Positions 23,201 to 33,132 of a stretch of DNA of 64,000 bases are shown in pieces; position 1 is the first letter of the stretch; each line of letters begins with the position of its first letter. The stretch covers positions 2,976,001-3,040,000 of the forward strand of contig JBAIAA010000074.1 in NCBI GenBank assembly GCA_037893245.1. Direction: 5' to 3'. Below the pieces are notes generated by a model, which was not told where the DNA came from, made no database searches, and was given only the letters and a program-made list of their open reading frames with translations. The translations under genes and the position numbers were made by a program. The DNA is from Crossaster papposus. Its lineage: Eukaryota; Echinodermata; Asteroidea; Velatida; Solasteridae.

Positions 23201-26200
23201 TCCAAATACCATCTCAGCTCCCTGGGGAGTATACAGCTCGATGCTGCCATTTCGGCGCAAAGCAGCTAAATCAACCACAATAACCATCTCTGCCCTCACA
23301 GGTACCCATTTACTCCTGTCAGGGATGTAGTTGAGTCCAGCACAGGTCCCTGTAAGTCCCTGCAATTCCCTGTAAGTCCCTGCAAGTCCATCACAAGTCC
23401 TCCAGTTCTAATTCAAATCACAAGCTATTCAAATCAGCTTTGACAAAAGAATTCCTTTGTCATTGTTCAAAGGGCACACGTACCATAGTCCCACGCCAGA
23501 CTCGAACCCACAACCTGCAGCGTTACCTACAGATTATAAATTCAACACGAGATCACGGCACTCCACAACCCCTTGTTGTGTCTTCTGATCTGTACATCCA
23601 AATGTGCCTCGCATTATCGTGTAGTTTGACCCACCTTTCCAGCTGCTTTGGGGACTTGCATGTACTCCCAGCGCCTTTTGGATAATTCCTCTGTCACGCA
23701 CCTGAAAAACTGTAGACATAAGCAGGTTTTAATGATAAGCAACTACACGTAATATGATACACACTGCCAACCTCCCACCTCTAAAACGGTACCTTCTTCT
23801 CATTGTCTTCTCTCTACAGGTTTCATCAGGCTTGCAAGCTACAGTGCCTTGGGCGCTTTTGAGATATACTTGGTTTCATTACCAGAAATACAGGGTGAAC
23901 CTAAAAAAACAAAACCCACCGGAAAATGGCCATAATCCCGAAAGTATATATTTGAAGTCAATATCAGAAATAGGAGCTACAAGCTTTCTTCTGACACCTA
24001 CATCGCAGGCCTACGGTCACTGGTAACTGAGTACCATTGTCTTGAAAACCATAGGCAGATTTCAGAAATGTCCAAATCAATAATTTTGTAAGCCACATGG
24101 AAATGAACCATCCCTCTTCGCGGTCAGTGGTGTGCATCCAACCGCGTCTTTATGTGGCCCAGGTTCAATGATCGACATTGAATATAAACAGGTTATAAAC
24201 AGGTTATAACAAAGGGAATTATGTTCTTGTTCTTTTCCAGGCGACCTTATTTGCCTACACGAAGATAACAACACGCACACCTACATGTATTTGGACATTT
24301 CTGAAATCTGCCTATGGTTTTCAAGACAATGGTACTCAGTTACCAGTGACCGTAGGCCTGCGATGTAGGTGTCAGAAGAAAGCTTGTAGCTCCTACTTTC
24401 TGATATTGACTTCAGTTTTTCCATGAAATATATACTTTCGGGATTATGGCCATTTTCCGGTGGTTTTTGTTTTTTTAGGTTCACCCTGTATATAATAATA
24501 ATAATAAGCATTAATTCTGAAATGGTGAGACACAGAATGTCTTAATATTGAAAATATATATATATATATATATATAATCAGATTGGTACATATATCTTTA
24601 AATTTGTAACCCTGTGGAGACATTTGGCACTGTTTCTTCCCTTGTTTCTGATCTTACATGCAAGTATTTCCCCATAGACTTTTTGTACACAAAATGCCTT
24701 GTGGAGACATCCTCTTTAGAATTTCCTTGTTTAGATGTTTTAATTTTTTTGTCCTTTTTTTGTCTTTCTGCGGTCTCCACAGGGTATTGAATTTAAAAAC
24801 AAGGATTAATATTAATTTGAGTTTGCTGCACAGTCACATGTTGGGATATGATGATCAATGACTAAACCTGAATACGGAAATTAACCCTAACAATCCCCAT
24901 CCAGTCAAACTCCAACACCAGAATTTGTTGGAATCTGTTAGGATGGTACTAAGCTAATAGTCTTTTACCCTAGGTATAATATGCATACCTCCGGATTCAA
25001 AATCTAATAGTTTGTGTGTACAGTTTGCCATAAGGTGTTGGTAGGATTTGCCAGGATGGTATGGTTCCTAGTAAATTACACTATGTTAGGGTTAACGTTT
25101 TTACCTAAAAATCAGTAAAATTAATATTCTGGTAGAAAACTATAAAGACGATTTTACAATAGAAGGAATTTTTTTTCAAGAGATGTTACATTCAGAGCAT
25201 TTCAGACAATGATAAGTTATAATCGAAAACCTTCAATCTAAACTGTCACTCATATAAACATTTTAACCAGTTTGCGCCGGAGTACATATATACACAAAAA
25301 GTTTTCCCCAAATTCAAAACAGATGGCGCATAAACACACCACAAGCAAGGCCGGGAATGTCTGTCAGCAGCAAGCAAAAACGGAAATGGGTGGGTGTGCT
25401 TCCCGGTACCATCAGCCTGTACCCGCCTTGAATCGAGTTTCGTTAAAAATAATCCCGCGCCTCGCCTCGGCTCAAACTGGTTAATAAGTTGACAGTTATG
25501 CTTTGTGAGATATTGACAAGCACAAACCTCCGTTTCCCCTCCTTCCTTGAAGGTGAGTTGGATGAAGGAGTGAGCACTCATCATGACGGGTCCAGGGGGT
25601 TTGTTGGGTGGAGCTGGCTGGAGATGAAAGGCTAACCGAGGACTGTGACAAAGAAGATTTTGACAGACATAGAAGTAAATGACCATTTGTCAGCAGCACA
25701 AAGGTATACAGTGGAGTGTCGTGGCCCGGCGGTTAAGAACTCGGTTTTCTGTTCTGCAGAGCGTGAGTTCAAGTCTCGTTGTCGACACATGTGTTCTTAA
25801 GCAAGGCAATTAAACCACTATTTGCTTCGTCCTTCAGATGGGACGTAAAGCTGTAGGTCCCGTGCGTTGTGTAATGCACGTAAAAGAACCCAGTAACACT
25901 CTTCGCTAAGAGAAGGGCTTTGCCCCGGTGTTCCTGGCAGCGCCTCGGAATAGGCAACTAGATTGATGGCGCTTTACAAATGCAGATTGGATTGGATTGG
26001 ATTGGATATACAGCTGTGTCTTTTTGTGCGTTGCACTAAATACAATGTACTCCTCAGAGGGATAATCAGAATACAGTTTGTGCTGTCCAACAATGTTGTT
26101 TTACTGTTGCGAGGGAATAATTGTGCAGTAAACCGACTGTAGTGATGAGGATGTACTGTTTTGTGCACAGTATGTATTATATAACTGACATACAGCTCCT

Positions 26201-29200
26201 TGTCATTTGATTGGTGGAACCCACCTCATGTGACATTAATTATTACTCCAATTCACGTCGCAGCTGAAAAATGTCCTATTCACCATGGAATATTATTGCT
26301 CGTTAAGATCTGGACTTTTCCATTTTACTCGGCTTCGCCTCGTGAAATGAAAAAAGTCCAGATTTGACTTTGCGATATAATATTTCATTTCACTTTGAGC
26401 CACTCAATAATTGTACACAGTATCTCCCTAGAAAAATTCCTGTCCACTGTCCACTGTCGTTCACAGGGTAGTGCATAGACAACCTAAGACAGCACAACCC
26501 GTGAGTCATTTTCTGCTGTCTAACAACTGTGTGTACATGAAGGTTGGTAAACACCGTCAATCGTGGACGGGGCATTATCCGACCGTCTTTCCTCTTTTGT
26601 TTGTACCTCAAAGTTTTCGGATGACCTCCATAGGATTTGTACACGATTTGGAATCGTGGACGTTTTGTCAATCATGGACGTACCCCCTTTATTTTATTTT
26701 TTTGAAGACCATGATTGGCGGTCAATACATACGCACTGAAGCTGTGCAGAATTGTGTTCCATATAGGAAACACATGCAAAGGACAATGTATTACATTGTA
26801 TACACCATTTGCTTTTGCTGTAATTTTCTTTTTTGTCACTTTTGGCACCTTACATGCATTTCTGGCCGAAAAGACATCACCTCTGCACCACATTCCTGTT
26901 TAACCCAAATTTGGTTGCAATAAGATTATTCTACCAAGTACATGTGCCAAGAAACGAACAGGCCTACCCACTTTGGCGTGGCAACAAATACAGTTCATAG
27001 TTTAAGACTGTTTTACAATATTTCCAATTGACAAGAAACAAAGACTCCTCTTCAGAAGCTCTGTGTGATGACTAGACTGATGACTAGGCCTGGCTACCAC
27101 CATTAATTGTATTGCTCGATTTAAGAGTTGGCAAATACCTTTTCCCTCTGCCTGCTGGAACCTCTTCAGCATAAAGAACAAGAGATAACGGCAGAGTTAT
27201 CAGTGTGGTCTGCAAAAAAAAAAATTAAAAAAACCCCAAAAAACTAACAATATTAAACAGTTTTATTACATTTAAGATAAAGTAACACCCTGTGGTAATT
27301 CAATTTAGCTAGTTCTGAAAGGAATCGGAGGGAACTCAACTTTTCGTACAGTATGCTCTGCCTGTCGTCAGGAGACAGAGATTCCAACAATGGTGAAGCG
27401 GGGTTATAATGAGCCTGGAAGTGATGAAGCGTAAGGCGGGCCATCAGATTACAGACCGTCGGGTACCAGGCCTTATAAGCCAATCCTTTCCCTCACTCGG
27501 TATTCAGCCAGAAGCCAGCCGGTTACAGAACCGTGAAACTCGGAACAGATGAATCAGGGTTTGAACAAAAGGCAGGTGAAGTTCAAGTCTGGTCATTCTT
27601 ACAGGATTATTCGGCTTGAATGGCAGGACTCAGAAAAAAACAACACTGCTTTATTAACCAGTTCGCGTCGGGATTATTTTAACATCACCGAGCCAAAGGG
27701 GCGGGATTATTTTTAACGAAACTCGATCCGAAGCGTGTTCAGGCCGATAGTGCCGGGAAGCACACCCACGCATTTCCGGCCTTGCTCGCTGATGACAGAC
27801 ATTTCCGAACTTGAACTTGGCGTGTTTATGCGTCATCCGTTTTGAATTTGGGGAAAACTTTGCGTTTATATACGTCATCTGGCGCGAACTGGTTAAAGTA
27901 GAGGCAATCTCTTTAAAGCTCACAGTCATTGTTTGCCTGCTGGAAGATTAGTGCCTTGCCAAATAGCTTCCTTTGTGGTGAGCCACAGCTTGGTGATCAA
28001 GACTGGTGGAGTTAATCCTGCCCGATCAGTTCAGTCCAAAGTGCCAAACCCTGCGAATTACCAGGCGGGCTAGAACAGTCTGGGCAGGGATTGGTATTTG
28101 ATGGTCTGCCTTTAGAAGAGTGCAACTCTGCAGGGGTACTCATGCAGAGCATGGAAGATGCTGGATGGTCACTGAGGCGTGTCAGTGTGACCCATAGGGG
28201 ACCCATAGGCTGGGGAACTAAGTGTCCTTGGGTATAGGAGACCCTTCGAACTGAGAGGTGATGATGGGGTGCCAGATGTTGCCGATGGAAAATCTGATGT
28301 CTTAAGGAACCGTTTTGTGCTCGATGATTTCAATGGCTTCTCTGATGCGGCGGGGGTAACGGCATTAGATGCTGGCGATGAGTTCAGCCTAGCTTCAGTT
28401 GATCCGATGGTCTTTGATGTGGGAGTGTTTGACAATTATTTGCGAGTCTGAGCTAATTCTGCAATCTCCGTAATATTTGGAACGCAGTGGCTATTGTTAC
28501 GGCAGTTGACAATCTGATTCCTCGACGCGACATGCCCAGCCTAAAAATGACAATACTCAGGACCTTTCACTCTTGAAACCCGACTATCGACCAGTCTGGT
28601 TCCAAGAGCAAAATCCAAATACTAATATTTCCAATGTCAGGCTGGGTATGTCAGAGAATCAGATCAACTGCCGTAACAATAATTGTCAATATTATTTATT
28701 ATTTATTTACCTGTTGTACAGAGTCTGTCCAAATCAAGCGATGACTCGTAAGTGTGATGATCCCTCCATCAAAAGCGGTCTAGTCAGCAAAATGAAATTG
28801 CACAAATTAACAATACAATCTTTCCTATCTCCATGGTATAGCCTCGACCCTCTGTAATCTGCACACCTAACGCTCATGCACGCGCGCGTGTTGCCAAACG
28901 TAAATTAAATGTAAATGCGTAGAAATAGGACCGCATGTATTTAGGGGGTCTTTAGGGATTCGATCAATTCTCTTGTTTAAGGTAAATACGGTGGGGAGTC
29001 TTTTTCTGTGATGGTGATATAAATCAGTACTGTCGATTACTCGATACTGTCTGTGACTGCGTGACTGTTGTGATGAGTGCGAAAACGTGACTTTGCGTAG
29101 TGTTTACGAATACGAAGCTGAACAAACCTTGTCTGTCCCATCGTGAAGTCTAACCCCATGCTGCTGCTTCACTTGGGTCTCCCCCTTTAAAAGTTGTCCA

Positions 29201-29223
29201 TTTCCCCATTCAAATCTGTCCAT
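17212..29223 (-). CDS. VPS36: Vacuolar protein sorting-associated protein 36
   Basis: ESCRT-II subunit that, with VPS22 and VPS25, sorts ubiquitinated cargo into multivesicular endosomes. Thirteen coding exons (minus): 29128-29223, 28711-28779, 27139-27209, 25528-25642, 23635-23709, 22644-22727, 21180-21212, 20371-20448, 20050-20184, 19036-19101, 18654-18803, 17758-17834, 17212-17311. They sum to 1149 bases, 382 residues (human 386), in frame throughout with GT-AG introns. The N-terminal GLUE domain (about residues 1-130) binds phosphoinositide and ubiquitin in the family: [20 protein letters not shown] and [12 protein letters not shown] are seen. The linker has [12 protein letters not shown]. 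The winged-helix region follows: [49 protein letters not shown] and [10 protein letters not shown]. For exon 5 the acceptor at 23709 is chosen because it alone gives [17 protein letters not shown] in frame. No NZF finger insert is present. Introns carry many MITEs. Confidence 0.97.
17453..17665. mobile_element. Fragment of the ~940-bp repeat
   Basis: Shares GGCTTCGCCTCCGA, GAGAAGCAAATAGAAATG and CCAGAATGTGGCTG with 4288-5224. It lies in the last VPS36 intron. Confidence 0.65.
17926..18048. mobile_element. Perfect-type palindrome, TATGTGACCCAGCAC ends
   Basis: Two ~58-bp arms are reverse complements (TATGTGACCCAGCACAAG ... CTTGTGCTGGGTCACATA) around AAATCAAATCTC. It fits the TA-flanked TATGTGAC group but has almost no interior. 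Confidence 0.9.
18100..18247. mobile_element. hAT-like mini-element with decamer units, copy 1
   Basis: 148 bp flanked by the 8-bp direct repeat ACAATTCC (18092-18099 and 18248-18255). It has CAAGGATGTAG at the left and ACAACTCTG at the right. The interior is a phased array: AAGTCCATCAC, AAGTCCCTGT, AAGTCCCTGC, AAGTCCATCAC, AAGTCCTCCA. It lies in a VPS36 intron. Confidence 0.85.
18478..18603. mobile_element. Near-perfect palindrome
   Basis: Arms of about 61 bp: CCTAATATTTCGATCTT at the left and its reverse complement at the right, meeting at GAAACAGACATGTTTC. Two mismatches are visible. It ends 51 bp from VPS36 exon 11. Confidence 0.9.
19246..19603 (-). mobile_element. TTAA-ended MITE, diverged copy 2
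   Basis: Keeps TTAACCAGTTCGC and the end word TTGGTTAA but is strongly diverged, with a tandem CGCTCCCTGCGAGCCGGT and a ~90-bp extra segment. An older member. Confidence 0.75.
20538..21043. mobile_element. TTAACC element with ATCCTGCA decamer pairs
   Basis: TTAA at both ends (TTAACCATAACTCCCTA; right GGATGGTTAAGGTTAA). The interior has seven sets of adjacent 10-bp units, such as GAATCCTGCA|AAATCCCGCA at 20578, GAATCCTGCT|GAATCCTGCA near 20669, GGATCCTGCA|TCATCCTCCA near 20948 and CAATCCTGCA|AAATCTTGCA near 20979; the last set, 21010-21034, is reversed. The sequence between sets is unrelated. In a VPS36 intron. Confidence 0.8.
21428..21669 (-). mobile_element. TTAA-ended MITE, copy 3
   Basis: Full length with both TTAACCAGTTCGCGCC-type ends. 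Its right TTAA overlaps the first bases of the GGTAGGATACACC-family element that follows. Confidence 0.92.
21668..22617 (+). mobile_element. GGTAGGATACACC MITE, copy c, interrupted
   Basis: The left part (AAAGGTAGAATCCATC) and right part (CCAATGGTGTATCCTACCTTT) are separated by a ~580-bp insertion at 21966-22545. Confidence 0.85.
21966..22545. mobile_element. Inserted element with a long palindrome
   Basis: Bases 21968-22134 are an almost perfect palindrome with ~78-bp arms (GGGAATAAATGTGTGTTC ... GAACACACATTTATTCCC) and a centre of GAGCCGAAGGCGAG. The rest, 22135-22548, has the ends ATTCATAAATACC and GGTATTTATGAAT. A 153-codon reverse frame within it has no recognised motif. Confidence 0.75.
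23105..23590 (-). mobile_element. SINE-like repeat split by a hAT-like element
   Basis: Shares its left part with 16075-16372 and GGTACCCATTTACTCCTG with 49545-49770. ACTCGAACCCACAACCTG at 23499 is a reverse B-box-like word. The decamer element at 23320 interrupts it. Confidence 0.55.
23320..23466. mobile_element. hAT-like mini-element with decamer units, copy 2
   Basis: Starts CAGGGATGTAGTTGAGTCC and carries AAGTCCCTGT/AAGTCCCTGC/AAGTCCATCAC units, then the CAAATCACAAGCTATTC block shared with the copies at 18100 and 62202. The right terminus is missing. Confidence 0.75.
23888..24491. mobile_element. Long inverted repeat, TACAGGGTGAACC ends
   Basis: Arms 23888-24073 and about 24287-24491 match in reverse over ~185 bp (CCACCGGAAAATGGCCATAA; GTACCATTGTCTTGAAAACC). 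The ~210-bp loop has no recognised coding content. It lies in VPS36 intron 4. Confidence 0.88.
24551..24575. repeat. (TA)n microsatellite
   Basis: About 12 TA units. Confidence 0.85.
24881..25095. mobile_element. TTAACCC element with decamer pairs
   Basis: Left TTAACCCTAACAATCCCC, right TGTTAGGGTTAA. The pairs CATCCAGTCA|AACTCCAACA at the left and, in reverse, CATCCTGGCA|AATCCTACCA at the right frame the interior. Confidence 0.8.
25263..25484 (+). mobile_element. TTAA-ended MITE, copy 4
   Basis: TTAACCAGTTTGCGCCGGAG at the left, AAACTGGTTAA at the right; the family's last ~25 bases are shortened. It lies close to VPS36 exon 4. Confidence 0.88.
25718..26005 (+). mobile_element. tRNA-derived SINE with LINE-type tail
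   Basis: The head has TGGCCCGGCGGTTAAGAAC and GAGTTCAAGTCTC (A- and B-box-like). The middle has CAGATGGGACGTAAAGC and GTAATGCACGTAAAAGAACC, a conserved SINE-core style. The tail GGCGCTTTACAAAT resembles the LINE 3' end at 7100 and runs into (TGGAT)n. In VPS36 intron 3. Confidence 0.8.
26275..26395. mobile_element. Small foldback element
   Basis: ATGGAATATTATTGC...AAGTCCAGATTT forms a hairpin around CTCGGCTTCGCCTCG. Confidence 0.6.
27250..28570 (-). other. Unidentified insert in VPS36 intron 2 and beyond
   Basis: Minus-strand open frames of 76, 64 and 88 codons (27253-27483, 28012-28206, 28169-28435) lie in one stretch split by a MITE at 27654-27896. The 88-codon frame is rich in Ser, Pro and Thr. 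I recognise no domain. It could be a decayed transposon or chance frames. Confidence 0.3.
27654..27896 (-). mobile_element. TTAA-ended MITE, copy 5
   Basis: Full length, both ends intact (TTAACCAGTTCGCGTCGGG ... GGCGCGAACTGGTTAA). Confidence 0.92.
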
Positions 29224-29631
29224 TTAAAAAAAGTACTGTAGATATAGTCATTAGAAGTAAAACAAGTGAGAGATTGCATTGGATGGAGAAATTCACACAC
29301 AGGTGCAGCCCGCCCTCAATCGTACAAATTTGGTAACGCTTCAATATTTTTCCCACGTTGCGGCAGGCGCGTCGTGGGGAATACATCGATGTCACATTAC
29401 ATGTGGGAATTAAATGTCACTACCAGCGCGTGTTGTTCCCCGGCCAAAGAGAGCTAGCTAGAGATAGAGTTGGGTTCAAACATTTTGTAAAGGGGTGGTT
29501 TAAAAAGGAGCAAAGACATTTTTACAAATTTTGTACTGAAATTGAAGTTTATTTTAACTGTATTTAGATTTAAATAGTTAAAAACGTTTAAAACCAAGCC
29601 GAATCTGTGGGTGAGGTGTTATAAACAATAA
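29224..29631. promoter_or_regulatory. Region upstream of VPS36
   Basis: No exon recognised. It should hold the VPS36 promoter and 5' UTR. No core promoter motif is claimed. Confidence 0.3.
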
Positions 29632-29749
29632 TTGAATGCTTTATTTTCGTGGTGTACGGACGTAAGCCTCCCTCTGTGATTTATGGAGCATTTCATTTTT
29701 CCTCGGCTTTACGTATACCGCGCGCACCACTCGAAAAACTGCATTCAAT
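29632..29749. mobile_element. 118-bp foldback element
   Basis: TTGAATGC..TTCGTGGTG at the left is matched by CACCACTCGAAAAACTGCATTCAA at the right. GC-rich centre. Confidence 0.6.
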
Positions 29750-29869
29750 AACATTCTGACAACGACGGTGTACGCGGCCCCGTGTGTCAGTCGAGCGTAC
29801 AGTTTATAACTTGGATAAACTTGTCTTCAAATCGCTCTGTGGATCGAACTAGTAGTACTAGTAGTACTA

Positions 29870-29912
29870 CTAGTAGCACCAGCAGTAGCAGTAGCAGTAG
29901 CAGTAGCAGTAG
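29870..29912. repeat. (CAGTAG)n-like microsatellite
   Basis: Repeated AGTAGC units just before MITE copy 6. Confidence 0.85.
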
Positions 29913-29948
29913 CAGGTATGATTACAATTTTTGTTTGTTAATGTTAAT

Positions 29949-30196
29949 TTAACCAGTTCGCGCCGGATGACGTATATAAACGCAAAGTTTTCCCCAAATC
30001 CAAAACGGATGACGCATAAACACGCCGGCGCCAAGTTCAAGTTCAGAAATGTCTGTCAGCAGCGTGCAAGGCCGGAAATGCGTGGGTGTGCTTCCCGGCA
30101 CTATCGGCCTAAACCCGCTTCGGATCGTGTTTCGTTAACAATAATCCCGCCCCTCGGCTCGGTGATGTTAAAATAATCCCAGTGCGAACTGGTTAA
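29949..30196 (+). mobile_element. TTAA-ended MITE, copy 6
   Basis: Full length. Its final TTAA (30193-30196) is also the first TTAA of copy 7. Confidence 0.92.
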
Positions 30197-30464
30197 CCAG
30201 TTTACATCGGGAGCCGTGTACATACGCAACGTTGTTTCCAAATTCCAGGATTCAAAACGGATGACAGATAAAAATGTCATGATCAAGGCTGGAATTCTGT
30301 CACTCGGCTACTGGCTCGCACTCGCAGTCGCAGCGAGCAAGGCCAGGGTGTGCTACCCACAGATGCCGGCCTGAACCCGCCTCGGATTGAGGTTTGTGAA
30401 AAAGAATCCAGTGCTGGGCCTTGGTCAATGACAATATACTATAATCCTGGCGCGAACTGGTAAA
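30193..30464 (+). mobile_element. TTAA-ended MITE, diverged copy 7
   Basis: TTAACCAGTTTACATCGGG at the left, GGCGCGAACTGGTAAA at the right. An older subfamily with extra CTCGCAGTCGCAGCG sequence, like the copies at 19246 and 60984. Confidence 0.82.
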
Positions 30465-30540
30465 AGGGCACTACTGTATGTCCTGAAATCGCCCAAGGGG
30501 CTACAAAAATCGGACAGATGGATATTTAAAGTCACACAAC

Positions 30541-31398
30541 CATTCTCGCGGTCAGACACCCGGGAACTTCGTTTACCTCCCCCATGTTTGTGCACTTGGC
30601 CATTTAAAATTAATAAATAGGTTTACATCACTAAGATTTCAAACAATTGGTGAGGAGGGGAATTTATATTTTATATTTTATATTTTTAGTTTTTTACTTT
30701 CCTTCATATACACAAGGTGAAATGAGAAGACCAAAATCTTATTTTTGGTACTAAAAAAATTTGTTTTAAACATTTAGAATTAACATGAATATATGAGCCA
30801 ATGCCACATGTATGGCAACTACAAATTCAATCACTCAGACAGTTATACATGTAAATATTAAATTGAATTGTATACTTAGCGATCGTTTACTGTTCATTGT
30901 TTATTTACAAAGTAATACATGTAGTATCAATATAGTGTGGCTTGAACTCATTGAAATGATAGTCATAGTGGAAGGAATAGGGCCTACACAGTACATCTGA
31001 GTCTGACATCGTTAGCCACCTGTCCAGTGTGCAGCGACTTGCCCTGTTGACTGACGATCTTTGCAGAGCGCGCTATTGCATGCCGTCAGCCACGTGATGC
31101 GACTTTTCTGAAGGCGGGTTTTGATGAAGCGATCGCGTACGTCTTCTTACAAGCACTGGATGGTGCACGCAGTTGGTATCGACGATCCTAGACCATCAAT
31201 TGCATGCACAGAAGTAACACAAAAACAGTTTTAGAAAAAATATAAAATATATAAAAAAATTGGGACGAAGCAAAAAATTGGGACGGACGGTGATGTAAAC
31301 CTATTTATTAATTTTAAATGGCCTTAGGCTTAGCGCGAAGGGGGAAATTTGAGGTTTATTGCATGTTGCTTCGTGATGTCATGCCGACCGCGAGAATC
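30541..31398. mobile_element. ~860-bp element with ~90-bp inverted ends
   Basis: CATTCTCGCGGTC and GGCCATTTAAAATTAATAAA at the left recur in reverse at the right (31285-31398). The interior lacks a transposase frame. Confidence 0.8.
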
Positions 31399-31399
31399 C

Positions 31400-31600
31400 T
31401 TTACTCAGTTCGCGCCAGGATTATTTTAACAAAACTCGATCTGAGGCGGTTCAGGCCGATGGTACTGGCAAGCACACCCACGCATTTCTGGCCATGTTCG
31501 CTGCTGACAGACGTTTACGGCATTGCTCGTGTTTAAGCGTCATCCGTTTTAAATCTGGGAAAAAGTTTGCGTATATATACGTTCTCCGGCACTAACTGGC
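31400..31600 (-). mobile_element. TTAA-ended MITE, diverged copy 8
   Basis: TTACTCAGTTCGCGCCAGG to CCGGCACTAACTGG; internally shortened, with both TTAA ends mutated. Confidence 0.78.
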
Positions 31601-31611
31601 TTTGGCTGTGA

Positions 31612-31690
31612 CTTCGGCTGTTGCTATGCTGTTGTTATGGGCGGTCATTGTCCGCCCTTAGCAACAGGATAGCAATGACCGAAGTCACAA
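31612..31690. mobile_element. Hairpin element
   Basis: GTGACTTCGGCTGTTGCTAT is matched in reverse by ATAGCAATGACCGAAGTCAC around GGGCGGTCATTGTCCGCCC. Confidence 0.7.
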
Positions 31691-31853
31691 CCAAACCCAA
31701 CAATTTGAACATGGCCAGATTTTGCAGTACAAATGTGCGTGCCAAATTATTTGCGGCTGCTTCGTGACTCCCATTAGTGCATCACGAAACAGCCTTAGTT
31801 AATTCAATAATTCAGCCTTAGTAAATTCTTTCTTCTATACAGTCTCTTCGCCC

Positions 31854-32058
31854 ATTTTCCACTTTGCCTACAACCACTTCGCCCACAACGACTTCGCCCA
31901 TTTACCACTTCGCCCATTTGCCATTTCGCCTACGCGCCACTTCGCCCATGCGCAACTTCGCCCATTTACCAATCGCCTACGCGCCACTTCGTCTACGCGC
32001 CACTTCGTCTACGCGCCACTTCGCCCACGTACCACTTCGCCCATTTACCACTTCGCCT
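31854..32058 (-). repeat. Degenerate CTTCGCCCATTTACCA array
   Basis: About 12 units of ACTTCGCCCA(T)TTACC with varied middles such as TACGCGC. The core CTTCGCCCATTTTCCA is the reverse complement of the 18-bp array at 32660-33132. Confidence 0.85.
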
Positions 32059-32069
32059 ATAGATGCATA

Positions 32070-32659
32070 GTGCGTAATTAGTAAAAATTAGTAATTTTGT
32101 GTCATTTTCATTTATATACGGATCAAATTACAAATCTGTTAAAAATTACCAATCGTTACAAAAGTTGGCATACAATGGATACGTGTTTGTAATTAGCAGA
32201 TTTCAGAAAATTACAAATTTTGTTAAGAATTGACAGTTTGGACAGTTCACCACAACTTAGATTATAACTTTATTGGCATTATATATTAATCCGGTTGGGG
32301 CTCTATAACAAACTAAATCCAAAATTCCAAAAAGAGGAGTTATAGAGCCCTAACCACCAGAAATTCTGATGAGAAATCATGATTTTACGCCGTGAATTTT
32401 CTTTACGATTTTTTCACTATCACTTAGAACTCAGTATTAATATCATTACTACTTTGAGACAAGATCCATATATAGCGTTTGTGCAAAGGGTTTAAAATAG
32501 TGGCTAGTACTACTACTAGGCCCACATTAGAGTAAACTTTTCCAAAATGAACTAAGTAACACAATTATTATTAATAAATACTCACAATTATGGTGATTGA
32601 AGTATAAAGGCCGTTTCACGCCTTCGTTTGTCGAATTAACATGGACACGCGCTATCAGG
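32070..32659. other. Spacer between the two CTTCGCCCA arrays
   Basis: AT-rich. It holds a small hairpin at 32292-32355 (GGGCTCTATAAC ... GTTATAGAGCCC). No gene seen. Confidence 0.5.
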
Positions 32660-33132
32660 GGCGAAGTGGAAAATGGGCGAAGTGGAAAATGGGCGAAGTG
32701 GAAAATGGGCGAAGTGGAAAATGGGCGAAGTGGGAAATGGGCGAAGTGGGAAATGGGCGAAGTGGGAAATGGGCGAAGTGGGAAATGGGCGAAGTGGGAA
32801 ATGGGCGAAGTGGGAAATGGGCGAAGTAGAAAATGGGCGAAATAGAAAATGGGCGAAGTAGAAAATGGGCGAAGTAGAAAATGGGCGAAGTAGAAAATGG
32901 GCGAAGTAGAAAATGGGCGAAGTAGAAAATGGGCGAAGTAGAAAATGGGCGAAGTAGAAAATGGGCGAAGTAGAAAATGGGCGAAGTAGAAAATGGGCGA
33001 AGTAGAAAATGGGCGAAGTAGAAAATGGGCGAAGTAGAAAATGGGCGAAGTAGAAAATGGGCGAAGTAGAAAATGGGCGAAGTAGAAAATGGGCGAAGTA
33101 GAAAATGGGCGAAGTAGAAAATGGGCGAAGTG
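32660..33132 (+). repeat. 18-bp minisatellite, unit AAGTAGAAAATGGGCG
   Basis: About 26 tandem 18-bp units. Variants come in blocks: four AAGTGGAAAATGGGCG, six AAGTGGGAAATGGGCG, one transitional, then about 15 AAGTAGAAAATGGGCG. The unit is a multiple of 3, so long open frames on both strands are expected and are not genes. Confidence 0.96.

Noticed and set aside
23534-23719. Acceptor at 23701 for VPS36 exon 5
   Set aside because: It would give the frame [12 protein letters not shown]; the acceptor at 23709 restores [14 protein letters not shown], matching the family and the phase.
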